From the NCBI GenBank assembly GCA_963576475.1, contig OY754986.1:6507174-6571173 (forward strand): a stretch of DNA of 64,000 bases. The letters are read 5' to 3'. Source of the stretch: Molanna angustata. Its lineage: Eukaryota; Arthropoda; Insecta; Trichoptera; Molannidae. Shown piece after piece: positions 35,350 through 45,315 of this stretch. The first letter of the stretch is position 1. Every line of letters starts with the position of its first letter. Under the pieces are notes generated by a model. It saw nothing but the letters and a program-made list of their open reading frames with translations, ran no database searches and was not told the DNA's origin. A program made the translations under genes and the position numbers.

Positions 35350-36125
35350 AATAATATAACGCAAATTTCTTAGGTATATAAATTTTAAAATGAACATACC
35401 CAGAGAACTAATGGATTATAATCTCACTATGCATTGGACTAATTTAACAAAGTTATCTGACCGTAGAATAATTTTTGATTTAATTACATTACACAAAATG
35501 GTACATTCGAGTTTTGACAGCACTGCTCTTATTGAACAAATTACATACCATGCGCCAAATCGTTCTAACAGGCAAACGGTACCTTTTTACTATTCTAACA
35601 CACGTACACTGCAACAATATTACTCGCCAATAGCACGACTTCATTATTTGGGTAATGCATACTCTGGTCTAGGCGATATTTATTACTTGTTATTGACAAA
35701 ATATAGAAACTTATTGCATCAATATTTCTTGATGCAAAATGTCAATTTTATTTCCCTATAAGATGTTATTATTATTTTATCAATTACTATTTTATTTTGA
35801 ATTTATATTTAGTTTCATGGTTTATTTTTCAACTGTTTTTATGTTTCATTCTTTTTTAATGACACATTTGAATTAACTTTATACCTAGGTATATAATTTA
35901 TATATGCTATTTTTGTTTCTTTTTGTTTTTGATATTTGTTTCTTTAAAAAATGTTTAGATATAATATGCAAAAAATGTTCTGGTAGATATTTCGTACATT
36001 TATACATCTATTTTTGTTTTATTTTATAATATTATCGTATGTATGTATTAAACGTGTTTATACTATTTTATTTTGTATGTACTTGTAAAAGGCTATTTAG
36101 CCGTTGATGAAAAAAAAAAAATTAA
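35350..36125 (+). pseudogene. Jockey-like LINE, C-terminal end and 3' UTR
   Basis: A frame of 123 residues (35390-35761) contains LSDRRIIFDLITLHKMVHSS, TYHAPNRSNRQTVPFYYSN and RLHYLGNAYSG, the typical order at the C-terminus of Jockey-group reverse transcriptases (compare RRVVFDLTLLYKII at 32005-33118). The 3' UTR ends aaaggctatttagccgttga followed by an A-rich tail. The catalytic domain is missing. Confidence 0.75.
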
Positions 36126-36170
36126 AATAACTGCGCATTGTAAATTAATTCATATTTTATAAATTTTCTT

Positions 36171-36300
36171 TGGACTTTGTGGCTCAATTGGTTAGATATC
36201 TAATTACTGAACCAAAGGTCCCTGGTACGATTACCAGTGGAGAAACAGCCTTAAATTGAGATTTCTGTCTGGATCTGATAGACGATAAAATATCGTGTCG
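36171..36300 (+). mobile_element. SINE-A, 5' half, diverged
   Basis: tggctcaattggttagatat (A-box region), ccctggtacgattaccagtg (degraded B-box) and ctggatctgatagacgat. Truncated before the family 3' half. Confidence 0.65.
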
Positions 36301-36895
36301 TGTCGTGGGGGGGCTGTTTACGTTACACAAATAACTCCATAATAAACTGTACAAAAACGAATCATCAAAATAACATTGAAAAGACCAAGACCAGGATTAC
36401 CCATTGGATTTTTGAAAAATTAAAATTAGGGATCAAGAAATAACGATTTTTTTTAAAAAAATGTAATATTTTATACCTATATCATATAATTAACAAAATC
36501 TAACAAAACATAACCACATAAACTAATTCAAAGGAATTAATTAACCACATAAACTAATTCAACAATCTAACTAAACCACATAAACTAATTCAACGGACTT
36601 TAAAGAAAAAATCTCCCACTCAATAAAATAAACTCAATTATAAAAAATAAAAACTAAACTAAAAATAAATATTACAAGACCAATTACAAATAAAAAATTA
36701 AAAATTAATATGTAAAATGATAAATTTATTATCTAAAATATTTGTATATATCATTGAATTCACAAATCAATATTTTTATTTAAACTATTTAAATATTAAA
36801 ACCACATTATTAGAAAATCAACCTTTAAAATTAAAATATTCAATGGAAATCAATGTAAAAATTATAATAAATATTCACGAGAATTACAAAAAAAA
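36301..36895. other. Very AT-rich sequence with a short repeat
   Basis: The 20-mer aaccacataaactaattcaa occurs three times at about 33-bp spacing (about 36511-36595). Together with 37687-38320 it forms an extremely AT-rich setting around the PLE inverted repeat. Confidence 0.5.
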
Positions 36896-36946
36896 AATAT
36901 TACAATATAAACCATAGTTTTAATCCACAAATTGAGTTAAAATTAG

Positions 36947-36987
36947 CCTGAGCGCTTTCGATGGTTACACCATCATCCTCGGAGGCG
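36947..36987 (-). ncRNA. Hammerhead-ribozyme-like motif HH1, left arm
   Basis: Identical on the minus strand to 37591-37631; see that entry. Confidence 0.5.
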
Positions 36988-37122
36988 ACAATCAAAACTA
37001 AATATAATACAACAAAATGGCCAGTACATATGTAGTTTGAGGTGGGGGGGGGGGTTCTTAGGGCGGGGGTGTGGTAAAGAGAAAGCGGTTCGTACATACA
37101 TAAAGCAAACAATCGGTGCACA

Positions 37123-37265
37123 TTATTTTAGCAGTGGAGAGGACATAGGTATTTGAATATTTATGAGATTATCATAATTTTTGAGATGTTTGTTAATCTC
37201 TAATATTTCTAGAGCATCTAGTTTTCGTCCCTTCGACTCCAGATGTAGAACCACTACACTGTTAC
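37123..37265 (-). pseudogene. PLE GIY-YIG endonuclease C-terminal fragment, left arm
   Basis: Minus strand: NSVVVLHLESKGRKLDALEI then LEINKHLKN, ending SSPLLK and a stop at 37123-37125. It corresponds to the end of the GIY-YIG endonuclease domain of Penelope-like elements (VLH...K...L.ALE.LEI.K). The catalytic GIY-YIG core and the reverse transcriptase are missing. Confidence 0.65.
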
Positions 37266-37271
37266 TCTGAG

Positions 37272-37454
37272 ATGGCGGACCATTGCATTGAACATGATCA
37301 TAATTTTGATCGTAACAGTGTAGTGGTTCTACATCTGGAGTCAAAGGGACGAAAACTAGATGCTCTAGAAATATTAGAGATTAACAAACATCTCAAAAAT
37401 AATGATAATCTCATAAATATTCAAATACCTATGTCCTCTCCACTGCTAAAATAA
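37272..37454 (+). pseudogene. PLE GIY-YIG endonuclease C-terminal fragment, right arm
   Basis: MADHCIEHDHNFDRNSVVVL, then LDALEILEINKHLKN and a stop at 37452-37454. It is slightly longer at its 5' side than the left arm, retaining the (A/T)xHCxEHxHxFD part found before VLH in PLE endonucleases. Same family as the left arm; the two proteins differ at one or two residues. Confidence 0.7.
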
Positions 37455-37590
37455 TGTGCACCGATTGTTTGCTTTATGTATGTACGAACCGCTTTCTCTT
37501 TACCACCCCCGACCTAAGAACCCCCCCCCTCCCACCTCAAACTACATATGTACTGGCCATTTTGTTGTATTATATTTAGTTTTTATTGTC

Positions 37591-37631
37591 GCCTCCGAGG
37601 ATGATGGTGTAACCATCGAAAGCGCTCAGGC
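37591..37631 (+). ncRNA. Hammerhead-ribozyme-like motif HH1, right arm
   Basis: Order of parts: stem I strand gcct (37591-37594); core ccgagga (37595-37601; consensus CUGANGA, U4 changed to C); stem II gatggt/accatc (37603-37608, 37612-37617); gaaa (37618-37621); palindromic agcgct (37621-37626) followed by C (cleavage position); stem I strand aggc (37628-37631), fully paired with gcct. Stem III is too short to fold within one molecule, but its palindrome would pair between two molecules. Hammerheads of this compact kind are known from PLE terminal repeats. Confidence 0.55.
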
Positions 37632-37686
37632 TAATTTTAACTCAATTTGTGGATTAAAACTATGGTTTATATTCGTAATAATTTCA

Positions 37687-38329
37687 TTATGAACTTCCAC
37701 TCTGTAAACGAAACAACATTAAACTTAATAAAAAAAAAATTATTAATTATAACAGTAAAATTACCATGTTGACTATAAATAAATAAATATAAACAATAAA
37801 ATTTAAATCGATTAACATTTATTTCTAATTAATTATTATTAATATTTATACTATAATAACTAAATTAATTAATTAACTCTTTAAATTTCGATATAATTAA
37901 ATAATATAAAATTTAATTAACATTCTTTGATACCCAAAATACAATAATTTAAATTAAATTTTATATAATTTAAATTTAATTGATTTCATTATTCTATAAA
38001 TATACTAATTTTCTATAAATTAAATTATTTGTTATTATTTAAACTAAAACAATTTTATTATTATTATTATTATAAAAAACATTAAAATTCTCAAAAATTA
38101 ATAAATTAACTTCAAATTATTTAAATCGATTGAATTTTTCGTAAGTCCTTTAGTGTAAGTCCTGAAGCCAGGAATCAAATGCACATATAATTATTTTTTT
38201 CAAATTAAAATTTAAAATATTTTTTCGCCTGTCTATTGTATTTTTACCAATAACTGATCTACAGTCTTTGTCAATAAAATCTTTCATAATATTTATGATT
38301 CCATTATTTTTCTTTGCCACAACTTTCTA
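37687..38329. other. Extremely AT-rich sequence
   Basis: Nearly all A/T with no coding potential. An old mitochondrial insertion was considered, but no mitochondrial gene could be matched. Confidence 0.4.
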
Positions 38330-38370
38330 GAATTTGACGACGAAAGAACCAGTCTTTCGTCGTCAAATTC
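38330..38370. repeat. Perfect 18-bp hairpin
   Basis: gaatttgacgacgaaaga (38330-38347), loop accag, exact reverse complement (38353-38370). Isolated in otherwise unassigned sequence. It could be a fused terminal inverted repeat of a tiny transposon remnant. Confidence 0.8.
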
Positions 38371-38700
38371 CATTTACTTGGATGTTTTTGGATGCTCGAC
38401 AGCCATATGACTGGTGACTTGTCATGTTTTCTGGCTGAACTCTCAATCTTCAAAGCTCTTTTTTATTATACTGTCCGTCTGTTATCTCAAAATATGGTCA
38501 CACCTGCTGAGATTTTATCATGCTAAAAAATGACGTTTTAGTGTATACATTCAAATATAACTGCCGCAGAAAAGAAAAATTCGAAAGTTTCTTCATCGAC
38601 TGATGAACATCTTTATTTCACCAGTGAGGTGGAGAATAAAATTGAATGAATGACCTCCTACCCTAATGACCTCCACCAACCTCAGTGTCCATAGTCTTCT
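38371..38700. other. Unassigned
   Basis: No recognised feature. No PLE coding sequence was found upstream of the motif at 38741. Confidence 0.4.
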
Positions 38701-38740
38701 TTAAAGTACATTGTCATATTATTCTGTATAAGTTGAAAGT

Positions 38741-38780
38741 CTGCCTGAGGAGGGAACGATCAGTTCCAAAACCGGTCATA
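38741..38780 (+). ncRNA. Hammerhead-like motif HH4, degenerate
   Basis: Core ctgagga (38745-38751, intact), stem II ggaac/gttcc (38753-38757, 38763-38767), then aaaa (38768-38771; G12 changed to A) and palindromic accggt (38771-38776) followed by C. The stem I strands do not pair. G12 is a catalytic base in hammerheads, so this copy is probably inactive. Likely a PLE terminal-repeat remnant. Confidence 0.4.
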
Positions 38781-38989
38781 ATTTCAATTTCAATTTCAAT
38801 GACGTACGTAGTTAAGGCATAGAAATAAAATTTATTTTATTTATTAATTTATTAAAAATCCTTTTTTACAAGTATAATAATATCAGAAATAGTTAGAATA
38901 TAAGTTGACAAAGTAGTAAAAAAATGTATAATACTATAATTAAGTAAAAATTTAAAGTTTAAGTCATAAATGTACACATATATTTATTT

Positions 38990-39850
38990 TATGTGATCTA
39001 ATGTATGCGGATGACAAAGTATTAATGGCTGAAAGCGTGGAAGACTTGGAATGTTTGGTTAAAATAGTATTCGATGGATGCATGCAAAATGGATTGAGAA
39101 TGAATGCAACTAAATCTAAAGTAATGGTATTTGAGAAGAGCGAAAGACAAACAAAATGCGAGATACGAGTGGAGAATGTACAATTAGAACAAGTGGATGA
39201 ATATTTATACTTAGAAAGCATGTTTCAGCGTGATGGAAGATTGAAAAAGATATTGAAAGGAGAGTAACGGCAGGTAATAGAGTGAATGGTGCATTAAGAA
39301 CGGTAATGGCTGACCCAATTATTTCGAGGCAAGCAAAGCCCGCGGTACACAATGGTATCGTCGCACCGACTCTAATGTATGCTAGTGAGACATGGACATG
39401 GCAGAAGACGCATGAAAGTAGAATTAACGCGGTTGAAATGAGGTCACTAAGACGAATGTGTGGTAAAACGATGTATGATGGAATAAGAAATGAGGATATT
39501 AGACGAGAATGTATGATTGAAAGAAATATCGTAAGTAAGATGAAAATAAATGCCCTTAGGTGGTTCGGCCACATAGAAAGAATGAGTGATGACCGTCTGA
39601 CAAAAATAGTGTACAAGGCTGATAAAAGAGGAACGAAAAGTAGAGGTCGGCCAAGAAAAAGTTGGCACGATCACATAAATGGGATTTTGAAAGATGGTGA
39701 TGTAAGAAGTAAGAATAATAGAAGAGCGTGTATGAGACGATGTATGGACGTGAATGAAGCGAGGAATGTGTGTCAAGAGAGAGGAGTCTGGCGTTCGGTT
39801 CTCTCTGCCTACCCCAAATAGGGAAATGGCGTGATGGTATGGTATGGTAT
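38990..39850 (+). pseudogene. LINE-Z (RTE-like) from the YADD motif to the 3' end
   Basis: Starts at LMYADDKVLMAES (39001), the catalytic YADD motif of the reverse transcriptase palm, then GLRMNATKSKVMVFEKSE. A frameshift near 39235 moves the frame to AGNRVNGALRTVM, APTLMYASETW, MRSLRRMCGKTMYDGIRNED, LRWFGHIERM and GRPRKSWHDHINGILKDGD, ending SVLSAYPK at 39821. This is the best LINE-Z copy here. The 5' part (endonuclease and most of the polymerase) is missing. The 3' terminus is cgttcggttctctctgcc followed by a TGGTA-repeat tail. Other fragments are at 14846, 18570, 42119 and 57236. Confidence 0.8.
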
Positions 39851-40080
39851 ATTTATTATAATTTGTGTATTAGGCTACTCTACTAGGCTATGCCTGTTTC
39901 AGAGTAGCGTTATATAAATCAGTTCTATTATTTACATTAATTTTTATAAGGTTTAGTAGAAAGTTGAAGTGATACAGAGTTGCAAGTATACGTTTTGGTA
40001 TAGTATGAAATATTGCTTGATGTAAAAAGGGCTTATAGTTTATATTTTGTGTTCTTATGATGTGGCACAAAATTGATGAT
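39851..40080 (-). pseudogene. Possible LINE C-terminal fragment
   Basis: Minus-strand frames, joined by a frameshift, read FVPHHKNTKYKL, then FLHQAIFHTIPKRIL, and end NATLKQA-stop. The VPxxxNTxYK...F...IP pattern is seen at the end of some Jockey-group proteins. Weak evidence. Confidence 0.35.
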
Positions 40081-40455
40081 ACGATAATTGAGAATATTAA
40101 AGAAATTGTTAAAAATAAACAAAATATCCCATTTCCGCCCCTGTGTGTTAGTGTCGGAAGAGCAGCGACATCTGTCGGCGCCGCTTCTTACTACTGAGAC
40201 CGTCGCCATCTTGGGGCGTGCGCAATGCACTCCTTCCGTCACATCCTCGTATAATATAACACCTCTCCTCTCTGTGTCAGAACCACCAACTTGAGCATAT
40301 TGGCAACATCAGTAAACGTCAGTGCAGATAGCTGGATACCTCGTGCCGTCAAATTACCGGTGCGGTGTCATGGACCCTAAACAAACATAACATTATTTGT
40401 CAGTCAATATGATGTGACTGTAGATATATATTCAATAATATTCGGTATATTTTTA
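40081..40455. other. Unassigned, moderately GC-rich
   Basis: agcgacatctgtcggcgccg and gaccgtcgccatcttggggc are CpG-containing motifs like those scattered in insect repeats. A related gcgccatctgtcg occurs near 56943. No gene was recognised. Confidence 0.35.
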
Positions 40456-40580
40456 TATACATATTTATTTATTTATTTGACATTTTTTTCGTACAAAAAT
40501 ATATGCATTGTACAAATGGCAGACTAATTGCCAATTGGAGGCAATTTCTTACAGTCAACCATCTGAGAAAAAAAGTTACA
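40456..40580 (-). mobile_element. LINE-X 3' end
   Basis: Minus strand: gatggttgactgtaagaaat, tgcctccaattggcaattag, ccatttgtacaatgcat, then an AAAT tail. Confidence 0.6.
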
Positions 40581-40885
40581 CAAACAAATTAATTTGTGTG
40601 CATAACTTTTAACGACATAGTAGTTTATTTTTTTTAGACTCGCTCCCCTCGGCGAAACTTTGTTTCTTGGGAGCAAGTAAATAAGTATAAAAAAATATTC
40701 ATCATATACGACATCATAATGTACGACATAGCAATTTATTTATTTATATTTCTTTTTGTACATAGTATATATTTTTTTTTCAAAAAGTGAGTACACGTAC
40801 TTTGTAATACATAATAAAAGAACATTGAACAATAAAGAGTAGGTACCTACCTATCTTGACTCACCTTTGAATATCATAATGTAAA
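40581..40885. other. Unassigned
   Basis: No recognised feature apart from ctcccctcggcgaaactttg near 40643. Confidence 0.35.
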
Positions 40886-41130
40886 ATATGTTATTTTAAT
40901 TGCAACAAAAATTTAAGCAAAAAAAACAGATAGTCAGTAAGAAACGAATATAAACAAATATAATGCACACTGTCGGCCTCATTGCCATTAGGCAATTTAT
41001 TCCAATCAACCATATTACAAAGTACGACCAAATTGTATATGAACCTACATGAACAAATGAATGTGAAAAAAATAACAAAGAAAATATTCATAACACTAAG
41101 ATAAATATTAAAGACAATATAAATATCATA
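40886..41130 (-). mobile_element. LINE-X 3' end
   Basis: Minus strand: atatggttgattggaataaa, ttgcctaatggcaatgaggc, then cagtgtgcattatatttgtt. Confidence 0.6.
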
Positions 41131-41520
41131 GCATAAAAAGGATTGGAAAAAAACAAGGAGGGGTAAACGGCATCAGGTGTTAAGGTATAAATATTGCATC
41201 CGTAGTTTTTTTTTGAAAACACTAAGTGTAAAATAAAAAAAAAAAAAATATTTACTATTGTACAATGAAAATTAAATATATCAAAAACAATCAAAATAAT
41301 TTAAATTAAAAGACGTAACTGAATTGTAAATGTAAGTATAAACATAAATGAATAAATAAATAAAAAAAATACACTGGGTTGGTTTGGATTCACGGAAATA
41401 ATAATTATATAACACCTGACATAAAAAAAAATATAGTGCTGAAAAGTAAGGAGCGAGAGTAAATAAGGAGTAAAAAACATTGGCACAGCAACCTGAAATT
41501 TATTCTGCAATGTAAAAACG
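41131..41520. other. Unassigned AT-rich sequence
   Basis: No recognised feature. Confidence 0.4.
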
Positions 41521-42118
41521 TAAAAAATAGATATTCTCATTACCGTAATCTTCTTCACTGTCCCAAGATACGACAACGACGTAATATACATATCTTGTCA
41601 TTACTATACAATGTCCTTTTTAATCCTAATTTACCTCAGTATCTCAAAGATAAATTCACTTATCTTTCAAGCCACGGGCGTCCACTTCAATCTGCTGAAC
41701 GTGCTTTACTATCTATCCCTATTCATAGTTCTGATTTTTTAAGCTCTTCATTTGAAGTATATTCAGCTAGGCTATGGAATAGCCTAAGTCCTGATATTAC
41801 GTCGTCTATCTCATTAAACATCTTCAAGAAAAGGCTTAAGCAAAAATATTTATCTGACAACACTTGATTACATCTTCCTCTCCTCTTCCTTTCCTTATCC
41901 CTTAGTTTTCCTATCATTGCTATGACTGTTCTTTTATACTATCTTCTTTGTTTTTTTTTTACTTTTCTTCTGCTGTATCTATTTATTTTGTAATTGTGAT
42001 TAACTGATTACCATAGTACACATTGTTTTGTATACTTTACATTTACTCTGGTTGGTTGGAAGAAATTGCCATTAGGCAATAAGCCTGCCAGTGTACTAAT
42101 TGTCTGTACAAGAAGATT
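41521..42118 (+). pseudogene. LINE-X (Jockey-like), C-terminal end and 3' UTR
   Basis: Open frame to TGA at 41865-41867: RQRRNIHILSLLYNVLFNPN, then LPQYLKDKFTYLSSHGRPLQ, RLWNSLSPDITSSISLNIFK. This is the C-terminal region of a Jockey/CR1-type reverse transcriptase; the polymerase core is missing. The 3' UTR ends ctctggttggttggaagaaa, ttgccattaggcaataagcc, cagtgtactaattgtctgta. This is the reference copy for the many LINE-X tails. A second coding copy is at 59749-60278. Confidence 0.75.
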
Positions 42119-42225
42119 CAAATATTAACATTAGCGAAACGATTAATTTATACACAGACAAAATGTATGGAGCTCGGTTCTTTCTGTCATTTCCAATAAC
42201 AGAAACATGTCGTGATGGAATATAA
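42119..42225 (+). mobile_element. Possible LINE-Z 3' end
   Basis: gctcggttctttctgtcatt and aaacatgtcgtgatggaata match the LINE-Z terminus loosely (compare 57612-57664). Confidence 0.35.
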
Positions 42226-42704
42226 TGTGTTTTAATTTTTTTGGCGTTAAATTTTATCACCTTAGAGTTATTTTTGCTCTACGGACGTCCTCCAGGTATG
42301 ACGCGTAACGAGAGGTGTAGGGATGTAAGCGCAAAAACTTTAATTCCCAAATCGATCCGATGATTGGATACCGCAAATGGCGCTGACGATTTAAGCCGCT
42401 TCAAGGTGTGAGAGGAGGTGGAGCCGAACGGGAAATATGCGTCTCCGTCGGGGATTTTTCGGGTTTTTAGGGCTAATTATATGGGACCCTTAATGCGTAC
42501 CTGAAATTTTCCCAAACGTACACCCATCAATTTGTGTTTTTTGCTTACTATTTCGATATTTTAGTGGGCGGATTATTTTTAGCTAGAAACATTTTACATG
42601 GTTTTCCAAAGTTCAGAGAGAATTTATATTTTCAATGGTTCGAGTTTATCCGTATCGATTATTGATTACTATTTTTATTTGTATAGCAATGTCAACTGTA
42701 TTTA
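42226..42704. other. Unassigned
   Basis: 42285-42500 is GC-richer (ggtatgacgcgtaacgagag, gtgagaggaggtggagccg). No domain, splice pattern or repeat was recognised. Confidence 0.35.
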
Positions 42705-43830
42705 AGATTATTTCTTCTTCTTCTTTTTATAGGTTGACACCTGTTTTTTTTCAGGAGCTTTGCCCATCCCTCAAGGCCTCTTGTGACGCCGAGCTCCGGC
42801 TATCTCTCCATCTCTTGAGTGGTCTATCTCGTGGTCGATTGCCAAAGTTTATTTGTTGGGAGATAATTTAGGGCAATCTGTTGTCTCCCATTCTCGCCAC
42901 GTGGTCCCGCCAGAATCGTCTTCGGCTCCTGCACCATCTGGCAATACCCCAAACGTCACAGATCTGTCTTATGTCGGTGTTCCGCATCCGATCCAAAAGG
43001 GTGATGGAGCGTAGGGTTCTTCTCTGTCGTCCGGAGCAGGCTCTTTGTTTTAACGGTGTCCGCTCTGGCCTCAATCGCATAAGTCATGATGGGTCGCACA
43101 CATGTTTTATAAATTAGGGTTTTACTCTCTGTTAGCATATGTTTGTTTTTCCAGACAGTATCTCTCAAACAGCCAGGAATGACCGCTGCCTTGGCTGTTT
43201 GCGATTTGACTTCCTCATATAAGTCACTGCTGCTGGAAATGTCGACTCCCAAGTATTTGAATTTTGTAACCTGTTCGATGGGTTCGCTGTCTACGAGTAT
43301 GTAGATTGCATACTAGAGGTTGTCTCGATATAGTTAGAAACTTAGTTTTTTATATGGATAATATCATATTGTATCTCCTGGCTGCTGCATGGAATATGTT
43401 AAGTAGCTGTTGCAGGTCATCCTCCGTTTCAGCAACGAGCGTTGCATCATCTGCGTAGTATATAATGTTGACGTGATTCTTGCCCATTCTGTATCCCACA
43501 CCCACAGAAACCACATCCTCTATCACCTTGTCCATAATTCAATTAAATAAGAAAGGGCTCACACTATCTCCCTGTTTTATTCCTGTTGTGACTGATATTT
43601 CTTTGCTCAGTTTCCCATCTACTTTTATTCTTGTTTTTCCATCGGTGTTGATATTTTCTATTGTCTTAATTATAGATGGTGGGACAGCTTTCTCTATTAA
43701 AATATTTACTCGTTTAATGTCGAATGCTTTGGTCAAATCTACAAAATATACATATTATGCTGGGTTGTTATATTCAATTGATTTTTCTTTCAGTTGTCTC
43801 AGCATAAATATAGATTATTTCAAAAAATAA
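42705..43830 (-). pseudogene. RTE-type LINE reverse transcriptase, palm to 3' end
   Basis: From about 43815 on the minus strand, with several frame changes: LTKAFDIKRVN (motif A, D present), TTGIKQGDSVSPFLFN (motif B, GxxQGDxxSP) and IIYYADDATLVAETEDDLQQ (motif C, YADD), then YKTCVRPIMTYAIEARAD, CSGRQRRTLRSITLLDRMR and RRFWRDHVARMGDNRLPK. It ends near 42710 with an AAGAAGAAGAAG tail. Stops and frameshifts make it non-functional. The endonuclease and N-terminal polymerase parts are missing. It is the most complete RTE-type relic in the window. Confidence 0.8.
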
Positions 43831-44369
43831 TAAATAAATGATACTATAGGGAGATTGTTATTTGATTATTATATTGTTTATGATTAATTATGTAACTTTA
43901 TAGAATATTTATAAGAAGGATGCATGTTCAAAAGGTAAAATTGAAACTCATCTCTCTATAATACATAGATACACTACAAACAATTAGGTGCAACTGATAA
44001 TTCATGCAAAAAAGATTGTACACACTCTGATTTATGTTTTTGTACTTTTAACAATGTTTTACACAGTATTTATTAATTTATTGAATTATTATATAACACG
44101 TAATTAGAATGCGGAGGAGAGTCCGCGATACCGTCTAGCCACGGCGGCTGGAGAAATTCCGAAGGATGAGAGTAGGAGGGGATCATTGTTTATAAGTTTC
44201 GCTTGCGTTGGCAGCATGCTATGAAGTTAAGCATGGACGGACATTGTAGGGATGTTCCGCTACAATACCTACCTATATAGAATTTATGTTTTATGAAACG
44301 ACTAACAAAACCCGTTGTTCTTCCTGTATAATATTGTTTACCTTTGTGCAATCAATTTTTTTTTTCAGT
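43831..44369. other. Unassigned
   Basis: 44100-44265 is GC-richer (gagagtccgcgataccgtc, gccacggcggctggag) and not identified. Confidence 0.35.
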
Positions 44370-45315
44370 AGAACATTTAGTGTATTTGTGTATCTGTATG
44401 TCTATGTGTTTGTGTCTGTGTGTATATGCGTCCATCCCCCCTTATAACTTTTGACCCGCTCAAATCACAGAGACCAAATGCTAGAAGGCTAAAAGTTGGT
44501 ATGAATAAATATAGACAAATACAAAAAGTCATTTTTTTTTCTTTAAGAAAGTTTCAGAGTTTCTTAAACATTTTTTTTTAAATTTAGATGTTTAACTGCC
44601 TATATTTCCAAAATTTGTGAAAATATCGAAAAAAGCCTAAACACCCCAACTAAAAAAATAATTTTCTATAAAAAAACTGAAAAATGTAGTTGGAAATAAA
44701 TAACTTATTTTAACAATTTGAATTTAATGATGATATCGATTCATACAATTTGTAAGGCAGTAAACACTACACAATATCTCACTCAATAGTTTGATACTCA
44801 ATCTACATACAAATATAATTATAATAATAAAAATCTTTTACTATGCAAAACATACATCGTGTTGTTTTCCTATTCCGGGTTGGAAAAACAGACTGACCTC
44901 CATACTATCGTATCCTGACGTATATTTATTTATTTATTCATACAGACATTGATGACATTACAAAAATTAACTTGCGCCGGGGCCAATGCATCTCGAGACA
45001 GTGACACTATTAGTTTTGATGCCAACATCAATCGCATATAAAAAGTGATAATATCACAGACAACAAAGGGAATAAAAAAACATTCATATAAAAAATTGCA
45101 CTATTATACTTAGAGCAAAATAAAGTATGGGGTCGAAAGCTATGGGTGAAAAATCTCCTCTTTACAGTGTCTACATACATGTTTTATATAGAAAACAAAA
45201 TATTTTAAAATATTAATTTATTTGTGTTTAAGTGTTTATAGTTTGGTACGTATTCTTCAATTATGCATACTATCGCCATAGATAGTTGGATCTCATGTAT
45301 TACATGCAACTAGTT
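44370..45315 (-). repeat. Interspersed repeat W, interrupted copy
   Basis: Minus-strand counterpart of 23240-24060: tgtgtgtatatgcgtccatc, ccttataacttttgacccgc, gactgacctccatactatcg, ending tattacatgcaactagttat. Interrupted at about 44925-45175 by other sequence. Confidence 0.7.
44925..45175 (-). mobile_element. LINE tail inserted into repeat W
   Basis: Begins on the plus strand with an ATTT-rich tail (tatttatttatttattcata), then a GC-richer part (acttgcgccggggccaatgc). It lies exactly where the W copy is interrupted, so it is most likely a minus-strand LINE 3' end. Confidence 0.45.

Larger units (their letters stand above)
36896..37686. mobile_element. Penelope-like element 3' ends as a long inverted repeat
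   Basis: The left arm (about 36896-37265, minus) and right arm (37312-37686, plus) are near-identical reverse complements with a 46-bp spacer. Each arm carries the C-terminal end of a PLE endonuclease frame, its stop codon, a G- or C-rich stretch (37042-37052 / 37512-37521) and a hammerhead-like motif. The arrangement is two 5'-truncated copies joined head to head, with both 3' ends pointing outward. Confidence 0.75.

Noticed and set aside
37687..38320. Mitochondrial insertion in the nucleus
   Set aside because: The AT content is mitochondrial-like, but no mitochondrial rRNA, tRNA or protein sequence could be matched.
39116..39776. Minus-strand frames of 166 and 109 codons
   Set aside because: Antisense shadows of the LINE-Z reverse transcriptase.
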